From: Balneolaceae bacterium UBA7797
GTDB taxonomy: Bacteria > Bacteroidota > Rhodothermia > Balneolales > Balneolaceae
DNA length: 64,000 nucleotides
NCBI GenBank assembly: GCA_002480645.1
Contig: DLCN01000006.1
Coordinates: 1 to 64,000, forward strand
Reading direction: 5' to 3'
In this document: piece by piece, positions 19,492-28,482 of the stretch
How the letters are laid out: every line of letters begins with the position of its first letter
Position numbering within the stretch: the stretch's first letter is position 1
Translations under genes and position numbers: made by a program
The notes under the pieces: model-generated
What the model was told of the DNA's origin: nothing
What the model saw: only the letters and a program-made list of their open reading frames with translations
Database searches by the model: none

Positions 19492-20346
19492 TCACAAACC
19501 AAACACGCGGTTCACATTAAACCCGAATCTGAAATCAGGAGCAAAGAAATTCGTTGTAGTCCGGGCGATCAGGTGTTGTTCGGTAAACCAGGTACCGCTC
19601 ATAAAAAACATCTGGAACACATGCCCTCCGGTATCGATTTGCCACGAAATGGCTGCCGGATTATACGTGCCGCTATTTCTATCCCCCATCACCAAAAAAT
19701 ATTCGAAGGAAAATGAGTGATGTGCATTTAAACGGTATTCGCCTCCGAATCCGGCTGCGTATTGTGTGTGTACCAGCTTCTGATTCTCCACTTCTTTTAC
19801 CACCGTATTAAAATGAGAGATCATAGGTGATATCTGAAAGCTGAATTGATCACTGAATTTTCTGGCTACAATCACAGAGCCCAGCATATTCAATCGTTCC
19901 TGAAACGTAAGATCGAATCGATTCTCTTTCTGCGTATTGATGCCAAGATCACCTTTTAAAGCTATCTCAAAGGGTGTCTTTCCGGATCTCATCTGATTCA
20001 TAAGGGTGTATTTGAACCGTAGATCCACATTGTCTTCGCGACTGGTTCGGCCAATACCCAACGTTAATTTATCGGTGATACCGTAATCTATGCCAAGTCG
20101 TACCGCAGCTCCGTTATCCAATCCCCAGAAATCTTCCACACCACCGGAAACAAACCCGAAATTATGCATGATGGTGCTGTTCATATTTCTTTTCTCCAGA
20201 GTGGAAGAAGTTGCCATGGTAATAAGCGACATGGTCAGGAAAACCTCTTCAGGCTCATCTTTCACTGTTCTTTTCCGTTCCATCTGGGCTTGCACCGCCT
20301 GATATGAGAATACAGAGACCAATAAGATCAATATGCATTTATTCAT
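19492..20346 (-). CDS. DUF5777 family outer-membrane beta-barrel protein
   Basis: Exported protein with signal peptide ending at about QAVQAQ and many alternating beta strands, finishing in a C-terminal aromatic/hydrophobic strand (NVNRVFGL), as expected for an outer-membrane barrel. The MEVFLTMSLITMATSSTLEKRN-type opening and GLDNGAAVRLGIDYGI pattern match DUF5777 as I remember it. The preferred start is the second Met of the MMNK pair (20346); a longer start at 20385 would add thirteen residues deep inside the upstream gene. The ATG overlaps the end of the YceI gene by eight bases, so the two are coupled. Function unknown; co-occurrence with YceI and a haem-c lipoprotein suggests an envelope redox or lipid process. 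Confidence 0.8.
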   Translation of the reverse strand: MNKCILILLVSVFSYQAVQAQMERKRTVKDEPEEVFLTMSLITMATSSTLEKRNMNSTIMHNFGFVSGGVEDFWGLDNGAAVRLGIDYGITDKLTLGIGRTSREDNVDLRFKYTLMNQMRSGKTPFEIALKGDLGINTQKENRFDLTFQERLNMLGSVIVARKFSDQFSFQISPMISHFNTVVKEVENQKLVHTQYAAGFGGEYRLNAHHSFSFEYFLVMGDRNSGTYNPAAISWQIDTGGHVFQMFFMSGTWFTEQHLIARTTTNFFAPDFRFGFNVNRVFGL

Positions 20347-20893
20347 CATTCCCCTCCACTTTTTCCAAACGTGCTTCAATTTCAATTTCCTGCTCCTGAT
20401 CCACTTTCATGAAAAGTAACTGGGGCGGCACGATATCATAATCCTCCAGTTTCAGGATCCATGAAGCCTTCAGTATTAGAGCGCCGTCGACCGGAGTTAA
20501 TGTCCCTTTTACTTCGATCTCTTTTTCCTTTCCATGAATCCTGAACTTCCCTTTTGTAGTGACTTCCTGTTCTGTTTTCGATCCCGGATCAAAATCAGAG
20601 TTCAGAGTTCCAAAAAATTCACCAAACGGATATTCCTCTGTTTCCAATGTAAGTCGCATGTCTTTATCCCGTTTCCCGTTACCGGTATCCAGCGTAGCCA
20701 GATCGATGTAAAAGTCGACGGTATTTTTATCAAGATCGATCATCCCTGTTAAATTCTCTGAAGTACCTGAAAAGGTATGCAGGGGTACTTTTGAGGTAAA
20801 AACAGCTTTCCCTGTCTCCGTGTAGAATTTCTGAGCGATAGCTGGCATCGCTAAACATGTGAACAGAAAGGCTGTAAGAATGAATCTTTTCAT
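20339..20893 (-). CDS. YceI-like periplasmic lipocalin-fold protein
   Basis: YceI-family protein, 184 residues, with a signal peptide ending AMPAIAQ (residue 21). The family patterns TETGKAVFTSKVPLHTFSG, IDLDKNTVDFYIDLATLDTG and KDMRLTLETEEYPFGEF are visible. Known family members form an extended lipocalin-like barrel that binds polyisoprenoid or other amphiphilic ligands. It lies between a haem-c lipoprotein (9 bases upstream) and a DUF5777 barrel (overlapping), so all three are probably one operon. The ligand is not readable from sequence. Confidence 0.9.
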   Translation of the reverse strand: MKRFILTAFLFTCLAMPAIAQKFYTETGKAVFTSKVPLHTFSGTSENLTGMIDLDKNTVDFYIDLATLDTGNGKRDKDMRLTLETEEYPFGEFFGTLNSDFDPGSKTEQEVTTKGKFRIHGKEKEIEVKGTLTPVDGALILKASWILKLEDYDIVPPQLLFMKVDQEQEIEIEARLEKVEGNDE

Positions 20894-20902
20894 AATGAAC
20901 TC

Positions 20903-21304
20903 CTAATTATTTTGGGCGCCTTCATCGATCCATACGCGTATAGTCTCAATTTGGGTATTGGTGAGTGAACCGCCCACCGGCATACGACCACCTATCTGTG
21001 GATCAGGTTCAATTTTGTCTACCAACCCACTGGCATCGGCATTTCCGGCAACTACAAGATTGCTACCGTAATTATTCCCAACACTGTTCATCAGTTGGGC
21101 ATAGGAAGAAAGATTCACTCCTCCGCTGCTTCCGTGACAACTCACACAAGCGTTGTTAAAGATTGGTTGCACACTGGCTGAGTAGCTCACATTTTCGATA
21201 ACTTCGTCGTCAGGTAATGGCCCGGTCACATCCTCTGTGTTATTAATGCAGGCTAAAGAACATAGTAGTCCACAGATCAGAACAAACTGAATGTAGTTTT
21301 TCAT
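20903..21304 (-). CDS. Mono-haem c-type cytochrome lipoprotein
   Basis: Small exported lipoprotein (lipobox LAC, Cys19) with one haem site CVSCH (Cys53, Cys56, His57) inside the typical context SVQPIFNNACVSCHG. Met108 in GRMPVGG is the probable second axial ligand. The pattern matches the 'planctomycete cytochrome c' (PSCyt1-like) domain, often found in proteins with uncertain electron partners. It is the first gene of the cytochrome/YceI/DUF5777 run. The region upstream (21305-21467) should contain the promoter, but I see no clear box. Confidence 0.88.
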   Translation of the reverse strand: MKNYIQFVLICGLLCSLACINNTEDVTGPLPDDEVIENVSYSASVQPIFNNACVSCHGSSGGVNLSSYAQLMNSVGNNYGSNLVVAGNADASGLVDKIEPDPQIGGRMPVGGSLTNTQIETIRVWIDEGAQNN

Positions 21305-21467
21305 AGTGATTGATTGGTTGAAATATGAATTGTTTTAAATAACTACGAAGAAAGACCGAACTCAGATGTTAACACAAACCCATATTTATCTGAGCGCTCA
21401 ATCAGTTTAATATTAAATTCATTTATTACCAACCTCAGCTTTTAGATGCCATTATGCAGTTAGTAAT

Positions 21468-21517
21468 AAAAAAACCGACCTGAATTTCTCTGTTTAAGAG
21501 TAATTCAATGTCGGTTT
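21468..21517 (-). terminator. Intrinsic terminator of the 109-residue gene
   Basis: AAACCGAC at 21472-21479 pairs with GTCGGTTT at 21510-21517, and the interior pairs further (GAATT with AATTC, and CTC with GAG). On the minus strand the stem is followed by seven T. It begins 28 bases after the stop at 21545. Confidence 0.8.
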
Positions 21518-21544
21518 AGTCACAGATCTTTTGTAAAGTACTTT

Positions 21545-21874
21545 TTAATACCTCTTCCTAACCATTGGACCCTGTGGTCTCTTTGCGGAGGTTAGATTAA
21601 TCACAGCAGAAGTGATATATCCTTTACTCATTGGTCCTTCAGGCAAAACAGTGGCGGTTTCTATCGTCCTGACCCTTAACCAGTTATTGATCGACCTTCC
21701 CGGTGCTCCTTTGATTTCCATCTGATTAATTGAGTTAGTTTTATAGATCTCTTCTTCAAAAACGGTTGTAACGAAATTTTTCCCAAGCGGCCCTAGAACT
21801 CTTTCGTTTTGTGCAAAACTCTGAGTTCCAAATACCAATAGTACCGCTACTCCTAAGATTAGACGTTTATTCAT
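21545..21874 (-). CDS. Small secreted protein with three GP-motif repeats
   Basis: I do not recognise this 109-residue protein. It has a clear signal peptide (MNKRLILGVAVLLVFGTQSFAQ in outline, cut after about residue 21). The mature part carries three short related pieces, LGPLGKN, PEGPMSKG and PQGPMVRK, and is basic at its end (RKRY). It has its own terminator and about 250 bases of upstream space, so it is a single-gene unit. The mature size of about 88 residues and the repeats suggest a structural or binding role at the envelope. The reading frame is supported by signal peptide, terminator and normal codon use, not by homology. Confidence 0.65.
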   Translation of the reverse strand: MNKRLILGVAVLLVFGTQSFAQNERVLGPLGKNFVTTVFEEEIYKTNSINQMEIKGAPGRSINNWLRVRTIETATVLPEGPMSKGYITSAVINLTSAKRPQGPMVRKRY

Positions 21875-22128
21875 TTCTTAACTGACTTTTTATTTATGGT
21901 TGGTACTCTGAAACCACAACAATACGAAAACCCGTTTCTTAAATTTTTTAATGATTTGTAAAACTCCCTCCATGATAAACAGTTGATGTACTAGCGGCGG
22001 TTTTTAAAGAATACATTCCGATCGATTAAGTGTATCATTGTCACTTATACTCATTTCTTCTTCATTAATATTCAGTATCATTCAGCATAAAAATTGTCGA
22101 ATAATTCAGCCTTAACCTTTATAATTTT

Positions 22129-25100
22129 ATGAAAACGCTCTCCTTTATACTGTTAAGCTCCCTTTTGTGTACTTCACTTACTGCACAACCACCATCAAAT
22201 GAATGGGAAGATCCAACGATCATTGACCGAAATAAAGAAGCAGCTCGTAGTCAGTTTATTCTATATGACACGGCTGAAAAAGCAATGACCGGTGAGGCAA
22301 CAGAATCCGCCTACTATAAAAGTCTGAACGGGGACTGGAAATTCCATCTTGTAAAAACTCCATCCGACCGCCCCCGGGATTTTTACAAGACCGATCTGGA
22401 TGACAGCGATTGGTCGCTGATAAGAGTGCCATCCAACTGGGAAGTTGAAGGGTACGACATCCCTATTTATACCAACATCATCTATCCATTTCCCAAAAAC
22501 CCTCCGTACATCGATCAGGAGTATAATCCCGTAGGCAGTTATCGCAAGGAATTTACCGTGCCGGAAACCTGGGACAACAAAGAAGTGATCCTTCATTTTG
22601 GATCCATTTCAGGATATGCTCGCGTTTTTGTGAACGGTAACGAAGTGGGAATGACGAAGGCGGCCAAAACACCGGCAGAATTTGATATCACTTCATACCT
22701 GAACAGCGGTAAGAATCTGCTTGCCGTTCAGGTTTATCGCTGGCATGACGGCCGCTATGTGGAAGATCAGGATTTCTGGAGATTATCCGGGATCGAGCGG
22801 GATGTGTACCTGCAGGTAATGCCAAAAACAGCGATCTGGGATTATTCCCTCACTGCCGGATTAGATGAGAGCTACACCGATGGAGAGTTTTCGATGAATG
22901 TGATGCTTCGGAATTTTGATGGAGCCTCATCAGATAGAACTACCGTAAACCTGGAGATATTTGGCCCGGACGGAAACGGGATCCTTTCCTTAACAAAACA
23001 TCACAGTGATACCAATTCTCCGATGACTTTCAGCCATACCTTTAAAAATGTTGAAAAATGGAGTGGAGAAACACCCACACTTTACCGCTATACCATAAAG
23101 ATACCGGGGAGTCAGGCTGTTTCGGGAAAGTTCGGATTCCGGGAAGTAGAGATCAAAAATGCACAATTAATGGTGAACGGGAAGCCCATCACCGTAAAGG
23201 GTGTGAACTTACACGAACACCATGGAACACTAGGTCATGTTCCGGACAGGGAAACCACTCTTCAGGATTTCAAACTGATGAAACAGAATAATATCAATGC
23301 AGTGCGGATGAGTCATTATCCGCATGGAATTGAATTATACGAGCTCGCAGATGAGTTTGGAATGTACATTGTGGAAGAAGCTAATATCGAGATCCATGCC
23401 ATGGGAGCCGCTCTTCAGGGACCATTTGATGAAAGTGTGCATCCGGCCTATCTGGAAGAATGGGCGCCCGGATTAATGGATCGTATCCACCGGATGTACG
23501 AGCGAACCAAAAATCACAGTTCCATCATCATCTGGTCGATGGGTAATGAAAGTGGAAATGGCCCGGTGTTCTATGAAGCCTACGATTGGCTGAAAGCACA
23601 GGATGAAACGCGCCCTGTACAGTTCGAGCAAGCCGGTCAAAATCGCAATACCGATATTGTAGCCCCGATGTATCCGGGAATGAATTACATGAAAGAGTAT
23701 GCGGCTGATGATTCACAGACCCGGCCATTCATCATGTGTGAATATTCACATGCCATGGGAAACAGCAATGGTAACTTTCAGGAATATTGGGATATCATCA
23801 ACAGCTCCGATCATATGCAGGGTGGATTTATCTGGGACTGGGTAGATCAGGGACTGGAAGCTTATACTGATGACGGTGAATTTTTCTGGGCATACGGCGG
23901 TGATCTGGGTGGTGAGGACCTTCAAAACGACGAAAACTTCAATGCTAACGGGTTGGTCACGGCTGACCGGAAACCCCATCCCGGTTTATATGAAGTAAAG
24001 AAAGTGTATCAGAATATCGACTTTGAACTGTCCTACGGCGAGATCCTGAAGATCACCAACAACTACCAATTTATTGATCTGAGTCATTTCGATTTTGAAT
24101 GGAAGCTGTATGAGGATGGTGAACTGCTGAAAAGTGCCCCTTTCAAGGTGAATCTGAAAGCGGATCATTCCAAATTCATTCATCTGGATATCCCGCAACT
24201 GGATCCACAGAAAGAGTATTTCCTGAATGTCTTTGCTTACGAAAAAAATTCTTCTGAATTGATCCCGGCCGGACACGAACTGGCCCGTGAACAATTTCAA
24301 TTGGGTTCCACTACCTGGTTTAATGAACTTCCATTGTTGGCAGAAAAAGATGGATTTAGTTACTCGGTATCCGGGGATAAAGTCACATTCAGTTCTAATA
24401 AGATCACGGGAACCTTTAACCTGAAAAAAGGTTCCATTGAGCGTTATCTGCATAAAGGATCTGACAAATCTGTCGTTAAACAATTTCCGGCTCCATTCTT
24501 CTGGAGGGCTCCCATTGATAATGATTTCGGAAACGGGATGCCTCAAAAACTGAAATTCTGGAAAGATGCGACCTATGATGCTCGTGTGGATCATGCAGAA
24601 GTTGGAACATGGAGTGATCTTGGTTTACCGGTCAACGTATTCTACACCCTTTCAGATACTACAGATTTCAGCTATCAGGTGCGATATCTGATCAGACCGG
24701 ATGGAAGTATCAAGGTTACTGCAACTCTTGATCTGAATGGTAAAAACTTACCTGAGATTCCCCGCTTTGGCATGCGAATGATCCTGAATAAAGGGTTTGA
24801 TCAGCTCAGTTATTATGGCCGTGGACCATGGGAGAATTATCAGGATAGAAATACAGCAGCCTTTGTGGGCATCTATGATGATGTAGTGAGTGATCAGTTT
24901 ACCTGGGAATATATTCGTCCGCAGGAATCAGGGTACAAAACGGATACCCGCTGGATCACACTAAGTAACGATCAAAATGATGGCATCAGAATTTTCGGTG
25001 ATCAACCGATCAGTTTCAGTGCTTTGAATATCCCGACGGAACAACTAGATCCCGGCTTGACCAAAGATCAGCGTCACCCCACCGACCTTGAACCACAAGA

Positions 25101-25236
25101 TGAGATCTTCCTCCACGTTGATCTGAAACAACGGGGTGTTGGCGGAGATAACAGTTGGGGAGCTTTGCCACACGAGCCTTATAGATTAACAGATCAAACC
25201 TATTCGTACTCGTTCGTATTAAAATTACTCGATTGA
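22129..25236 (+). CDS. lacZ: Secreted LacZ-type beta-galactosidase (GH2)
   Basis: Five-domain beta-galactosidase, 1035 residues, with a signal peptide (cut after about LTAQ, residue 20), which the E. coli enzyme lacks. Visible signatures are DIPIYTNIIYPFP in the sugar-binding domain, GVNLHEHHGTLGHV at the barrel entry, RMSHYPH, MGNESG with acid/base Glu474, and MCEYSHAMGNS with nucleophile Glu538. The C-terminal beta-sandwich (Bgal_small_N) covers about 760-1033. It should release terminal beta-galactose in the periplasm. It is a monocistronic unit with a perfect terminator. Confidence 0.95.
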   Translation: MKTLSFILLSSLLCTSLTAQPPSNEWEDPTIIDRNKEAARSQFILYDTAEKAMTGEATESAYYKSLNGDWKFHLVKTPSDRPRDFYKTDLDDSDWSLIRVPSNWEVEGYDIPIYTNIIYPFPKNPPYIDQEYNPVGSYRKEFTVPETWDNKEVILHFGSISGYARVFVNGNEVGMTKAAKTPAEFDITSYLNSGKNLLAVQVYRWHDGRYVEDQDFWRLSGIERDVYLQVMPKTAIWDYSLTAGLDESYTDGEFSMNVMLRNFDGASSDRTTVNLEIFGPDGNGILSLTKHHSDTNSPMTFSHTFKNVEKWSGETPTLYRYTIKIPGSQAVSGKFGFREVEIKNAQLMVNGKPITVKGVNLHEHHGTLGHVPDRETTLQDFKLMKQNNINAVRMSHYPHGIELYELADEFGMYIVEEANIEIHAMGAALQGPFDESVHPAYLEEWAPGLMDRIHRMYERTKNHSSIIIWSMGNESGNGPVFYEAYDWLKAQDETRPVQFEQAGQNRNTDIVAPMYPGMNYMKEYAADDSQTRPFIMCEYSHAMGNSNGNFQEYWDIINSSDHMQGGFIWDWVDQGLEAYTDDGEFFWAYGGDLGGEDLQNDENFNANGLVTADRKPHPGLYEVKKVYQNIDFELSYGEILKITNNYQFIDLSHFDFEWKLYEDGELLKSAPFKVNLKADHSKFIHLDIPQLDPQKEYFLNVFAYEKNSSELIPAGHELAREQFQLGSTTWFNELPLLAEKDGFSYSVSGDKVTFSSNKITGTFNLKKGSIERYLHKGSDKSVVKQFPAPFFWRAPIDNDFGNGMPQKLKFWKDATYDARVDHAEVGTWSDLGLPVNVFYTLSDTTDFSYQVRYLIRPDGSIKVTATLDLNGKNLPEIPRFGMRMILNKGFDQLSYYGRGPWENYQDRNTAAFVGIYDDVVSDQFTWEYIRPQESGYKTDTRWITLSNDQNDGIRIFGDQPISFSALNIPTEQLDPGLTKDQRHPTDLEPQDEIFLHVDLKQRGVGGDNSWGALPHEPYRLTDQTYSYSFVLKLLD

Positions 25237-25239
25237 ACT

Positions 25240-25269
25240 AAAGTCCCGATTCAGCATCGGGACTTTTTT
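25240..25269 (+). terminator. Intrinsic terminator of lacZ
   Basis: AAGTCCCGAT (25241-25250), five-base loop, ATCGGGACTT (25256-25265), then T through 25269. The 10-bp stem is perfect. It starts five bases after the lacZ stop. Confidence 0.93.
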
Positions 25270-25530
25270 ACCTGTATACCAATATACTTTTCTGATATAG
25301 GTTGATCTAAGAGTTCATCGCCTGCGCTCTATACCAAATTTCAGTGCTGATATTTAGCATCCATTAAGTGTATGGCCCATTGAACCGATAATAGAATCGT
25401 TAATTCTAACTGATAAATGATCGCATATTTCATGCCCTGATGCCGTTCTCTTGAGAAGGTTCAGGTAACATGGTATTGCTCTCTTGATCTATCAGTCCAC
25501 TTGCAATTGTTCGAAGAACGGGCTCCTGTC

Positions 25531-26775
25531 ATGTACACATTTAATAAACCTATCCACACCTTATTTTTACTAGTCTTTTTATTACTACCTGAATCAACAT
25601 CAATACTCGCGCAGGAGGTAACGTGGAAAGGTTTTGTTTCCAGCGAGAGTTATTTTGACAGTAAAGAGGCCGTGGCTTCACGCGAAGCGGATGTGCTTTT
25701 ATATCCCAAACGTCCCGTTTTTGATAATCTGAATAACGATCAGACCGATATCCGCTCTTTTCACATGGTATCCTTCAACAGCAGGTTACAGGCTAAAGCA
25801 AGTGATTTTGAAGCATTCGGTGCAACCAGTTCAGCCGTCATAGAGATCGATTTTCTGGGAACCGGAGAAAACTATGTGAACATGATCAGAATGCGCCATG
25901 CTTTTGTAAAACTGAAATGGGAAAAAAGTACGGTGTTGATGGGACAGTACTGGCACCCGATGTTCATCACCAGCAGTTACCCGGAGGTATTGGGCTGGGG
26001 AGGCGCGGCACCGGTGAATGTTTTATCCCGAAATCCACAGGTACGGTTTACTTATGACTTTAACTCGCGGTTTTCGGCAAATATTTCAGCCCTTTCACAC
26101 CGTGATTTCACCAGTAACGGTCCGGACGGATACTCCTCAAAATACATCCGTAACAGTGGGTTACCTGAGCTTAATCTGCAGATGCAGTATTCATTACCCA
26201 ATGTAACCGGTGGTTTTACTATCGGCACCAAGTCCATCAAGCCCTGCATCTCAACGCCATCCGGAAATATGCTGAATGAGACCCTGCAGAGCTGGCAATC
26301 CAATGTTTATGTAAAGCTGAATACCAGTCTGATCACTGCAAAAGTAGTGGGTATCTACGGTCAGAATCTTACCAATCTGCTTATGATCGGTGGCTATGCA
26401 GAACGTACCGTGGAACCGGACATGATAACATATACTAACCTGCTCACATCGTCGTACTGGACGGAGATCAGCACCAATGGAGAAACAGTTCAGGCAGCGT
26501 TGTTTGCCGGCGTATCAGTGAATCATGGTGCTTCTGAGGAACTCGCCCTGACCGATGGGACATTAACTGCAAATATCTACGGACGCGGAACGGATATTGC
26601 CTCCCTCTACCGTGTTGCTCCCCGCATCACCTTTAAAAACGGTCCGCTGTTGTGGGGATTTGAATTTACCTGGAGTGCAGCAAATTATGGCACGCCGGAT
26701 AGCTTTGGCAATGTGATCGATACCGAACTGGCACATATGTACCGAATGCAACTGGCTGCCAAGTATACATTTTGA
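25531..26775 (+). CDS. Outer-membrane porin-like protein (DcaP-like)
   Basis: Exported beta-barrel of about 414 residues. The signal peptide ends near SILAQ; the mature part starts VTWKGFVSSESYFD and alternates short polar and hydrophobic stretches to a final MQLAAKYTF, whose terminal phenylalanine is the usual barrel-assembly signal. MRHAFVKLKWEKSTVLMGQYWHPMF resembles the porin/DcaP-like group. I place the start at the inner Met (25531, MYTFNKP), not at 25501, because it gives a normal signal peptide. It has about 260 bases of upstream space and stands convergent to a LuxR-type regulator. It could be a diffusion channel for small sugars near the laminarin operon; that is a guess from position. 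Confidence 0.7.
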   Translation: MYTFNKPIHTLFLLVFLLLPESTSILAQEVTWKGFVSSESYFDSKEAVASREADVLLYPKRPVFDNLNNDQTDIRSFHMVSFNSRLQAKASDFEAFGATSSAVIEIDFLGTGENYVNMIRMRHAFVKLKWEKSTVLMGQYWHPMFITSSYPEVLGWGGAAPVNVLSRNPQVRFTYDFNSRFSANISALSHRDFTSNGPDGYSSKYIRNSGLPELNLQMQYSLPNVTGGFTIGTKSIKPCISTPSGNMLNETLQSWQSNVYVKLNTSLITAKVVGIYGQNLTNLLMIGGYAERTVEPDMITYTNLLTSSYWTEISTNGETVQAALFAGVSVNHGASEELALTDGTLTANIYGRGTDIASLYRVAPRITFKNGPLLWGFEFTWSAANYGTPDSFGNVIDTELAHMYRMQLAAKYTF

Positions 26776-26974
26776 ATTGAGTGATTGAATAGTTATTCCA
26801 CCAGCGATGTTAAAAACTTTTCAAAAACACCGGTCCGGAACACCCCATTTCTGAAAGGCAGATCCCTTGTACCTCCTTTGGGGCTCGTTTTACTCTCCTT
26901 CGATACAACTCCGTGTTAAGCAGAAAGTGCGAGATCCGGAAAATGAAGGAAATTGCTGAGTGACTAACCCCTTC

Positions 26975-27445
26975 CTAATGCAGCGCAGTTAAAAAGCCGT
27001 ACAGGTCATCTTCGGGTTGCAGTCCCAGTTTCTTACGTAATCTGGATCGGGTGATGTATATGCTGGAGGGTTTGATCTCCATCAGGTCTGCGATCTCTTT
27101 CGAATCCATCCCCGTTCTGATATAAGCGCATAATCGAAGATCGTGTGAGGTTAGCTCGGGGAACTGTTCCATCATAACTTTGTAGAACTGCTGATTCAAT
27201 TCATCCATTTGCAGTTCAAAGGTCCTGCCGGTCACCTGCTCTGCATCACTCAGAATCCGGTTCATCTCTTCGAGTCGCCAGGGCATGCTTTCCGGCTTTT
27301 CTTTGATCCTTCTGATCTGTTCACGAATGGATCCGATCAATCGGGTTGTATCGTCCAGCTTTTTGGAAATCTTAGCCAGCTCCACGGTCTTTTGCCGTAG
27401 TTGTTCCTGTAATCGCTGCGTTTCCGACTCCTGTTTGTCTTCCAT
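26975..27445 (-). CDS. Orphan coiled-coil / LuxR-type HTH regulator
   Basis: Cytosolic protein of 156 residues. Residues 1-45 are a charged coiled coil (ETQRLQEQLRQKTVELAKIS). Residues about 90-150 form a LuxR-type helix-turn-helix (LTSHDLRLCAYIRTGMDSKEIADLM ... SSIYITRSRLRKKLGL). This is the C-terminal module normally fused to YXYXY-propeller or TPR sensors in Bacteroidota, but here it stands alone. It lies about 90 bases after the laminarin operon in the same direction, so it could be its last gene or a separate regulator. The signal it senses is not apparent. Confidence 0.8.
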   Translation of the reverse strand: MEDKQESETQRLQEQLRQKTVELAKISKKLDDTTRLIGSIREQIRRIKEKPESMPWRLEEMNRILSDAEQVTGRTFELQMDELNQQFYKVMMEQFPELTSHDLRLCAYIRTGMDSKEIADLMEIKPSSIYITRSRLRKKLGLQPEDDLYGFLTALH

Positions 27446-27534
27446 TTTCGAAGGTTAGAAATGAACGGGGTTCATGTAATCAACGGGAAGTTAATTGAGA
27501 ACCGTTAACAAAAAAAATCGGATCTGATACCGGC

Positions 27535-28440
27535 TTAGTACTTCAGCTTGTTGGAGGCATCCCAAATTCCCCAGAATGCACCTACCTCTCCTTCTGCACT
27601 TTTCTTCCAGGATTCGTCGAAGGAGGAGAAATAGAATATTTCCACATCTTCATCCTTGGCCCAAAGCATGGAATTGATAAAATATTTGATCGCATAATCA
27701 CGGGATGGATGTGCACCACCCAACGATTCGCCATGACTCGGCCATCCGGTTTCTGTAATGATCACACGTTTCCCATTTCCTGCTGCCTTTGCCTGATAGT
27801 ACATCTGTCGCATATGCTGCAATGAATCCTGGAAAGAAGTCCCCTCCCAGAATGGATAACAATTGCACAGAATCACATCACACAGTTCCGTGATCGTCGG
27901 GTGATCGGTGAATTCATAGTATGCATCTACATAACCTACCGGGATCTCCGGTAAGGCTTCTTTCACTCTTTGTATGTATTCTGCGAGCTGTTCTACGTTA
28001 AGTTCTTCGCGGTAAAGCACTTCGTTACCAACAGCCGCAATATCGACCATTCCTTTTTTACCTAATTCGATGAGTCCTTCGATCTCTTCTTCGTTCTTCT
28101 CCGGATCATCACTCAGCCAGGCTCCGACCAGTGTTTGCATGCCGTTCTCTTTGGCTACCTCAGGCACCAATTCATTTCCTTCGGTACACGAAAATGATCG
28201 CACCCAGGATGAGTGCTTTGAAAGTATATCAACCCGTTTCTGTATCTGTGGTTTAGAGATCACCAGTCCGGGCTGCTGACCCTCTTCATACATGCTGTAG
28301 CAGAAACCGTGTATACCGCCATTCAGGATCTCATAAAACAGATCCCGGACGTCATCTTCACCAATCTCATCCAGGTAGCTTAGTACCGGGATAAGTTCAG
28401 ATTTTTTGAATTGTAGAAAGGTCTCCTCTCTGAAAGACAT
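27535..28440 (-). CDS. Cytosolic GH17 beta-1,3-glucanase-like enzyme
   Basis: Family 17 (clan A) glycosidase, 301 residues. The acid/base is Glu140 in AAVGNEVLYR and the nucleophile Glu230 in IITETGWPS. It has no signal peptide, which is unusual for GH17 and places it in the cytoplasm, where it could cut imported laminari-oligosaccharides. It is the last gene of the six-gene operon, 42 bases after the GPH symporter gene, which fits an import-then-digest order. It could instead be a transglycosylase, since GH17 includes both. Confidence 0.88.
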   Translation of the reverse strand: MSFREETFLQFKKSELIPVLSYLDEIGEDDVRDLFYEILNGGIHGFCYSMYEEGQQPGLVISKPQIQKRVDILSKHSSWVRSFSCTEGNELVPEVAKENGMQTLVGAWLSDDPEKNEEEIEGLIELGKKGMVDIAAVGNEVLYREELNVEQLAEYIQRVKEALPEIPVGYVDAYYEFTDHPTITELCDVILCNCYPFWEGTSFQDSLQHMRQMYYQAKAAGNGKRVIITETGWPSHGESLGGAHPSRDYAIKYFINSMLWAKDEDVEIFYFSSFDESWKKSAEGEVGAFWGIWDASNKLKY

Positions 28441-28482
28441 AACAATAACTTATAAATTGTGATTGATTGATTTTTTGATGGA

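Noticed and set aside
25445..25458. TTCTC/GAGAA inverted repeat upstream of the porin gene
   Set aside because: Only five-base arms; too short to distinguish from chance.
26776..26974. Gap between the porin and the LuxR-type gene
   Set aside because: Looked for terminators or a small gene between these convergent genes and saw nothing convincing.
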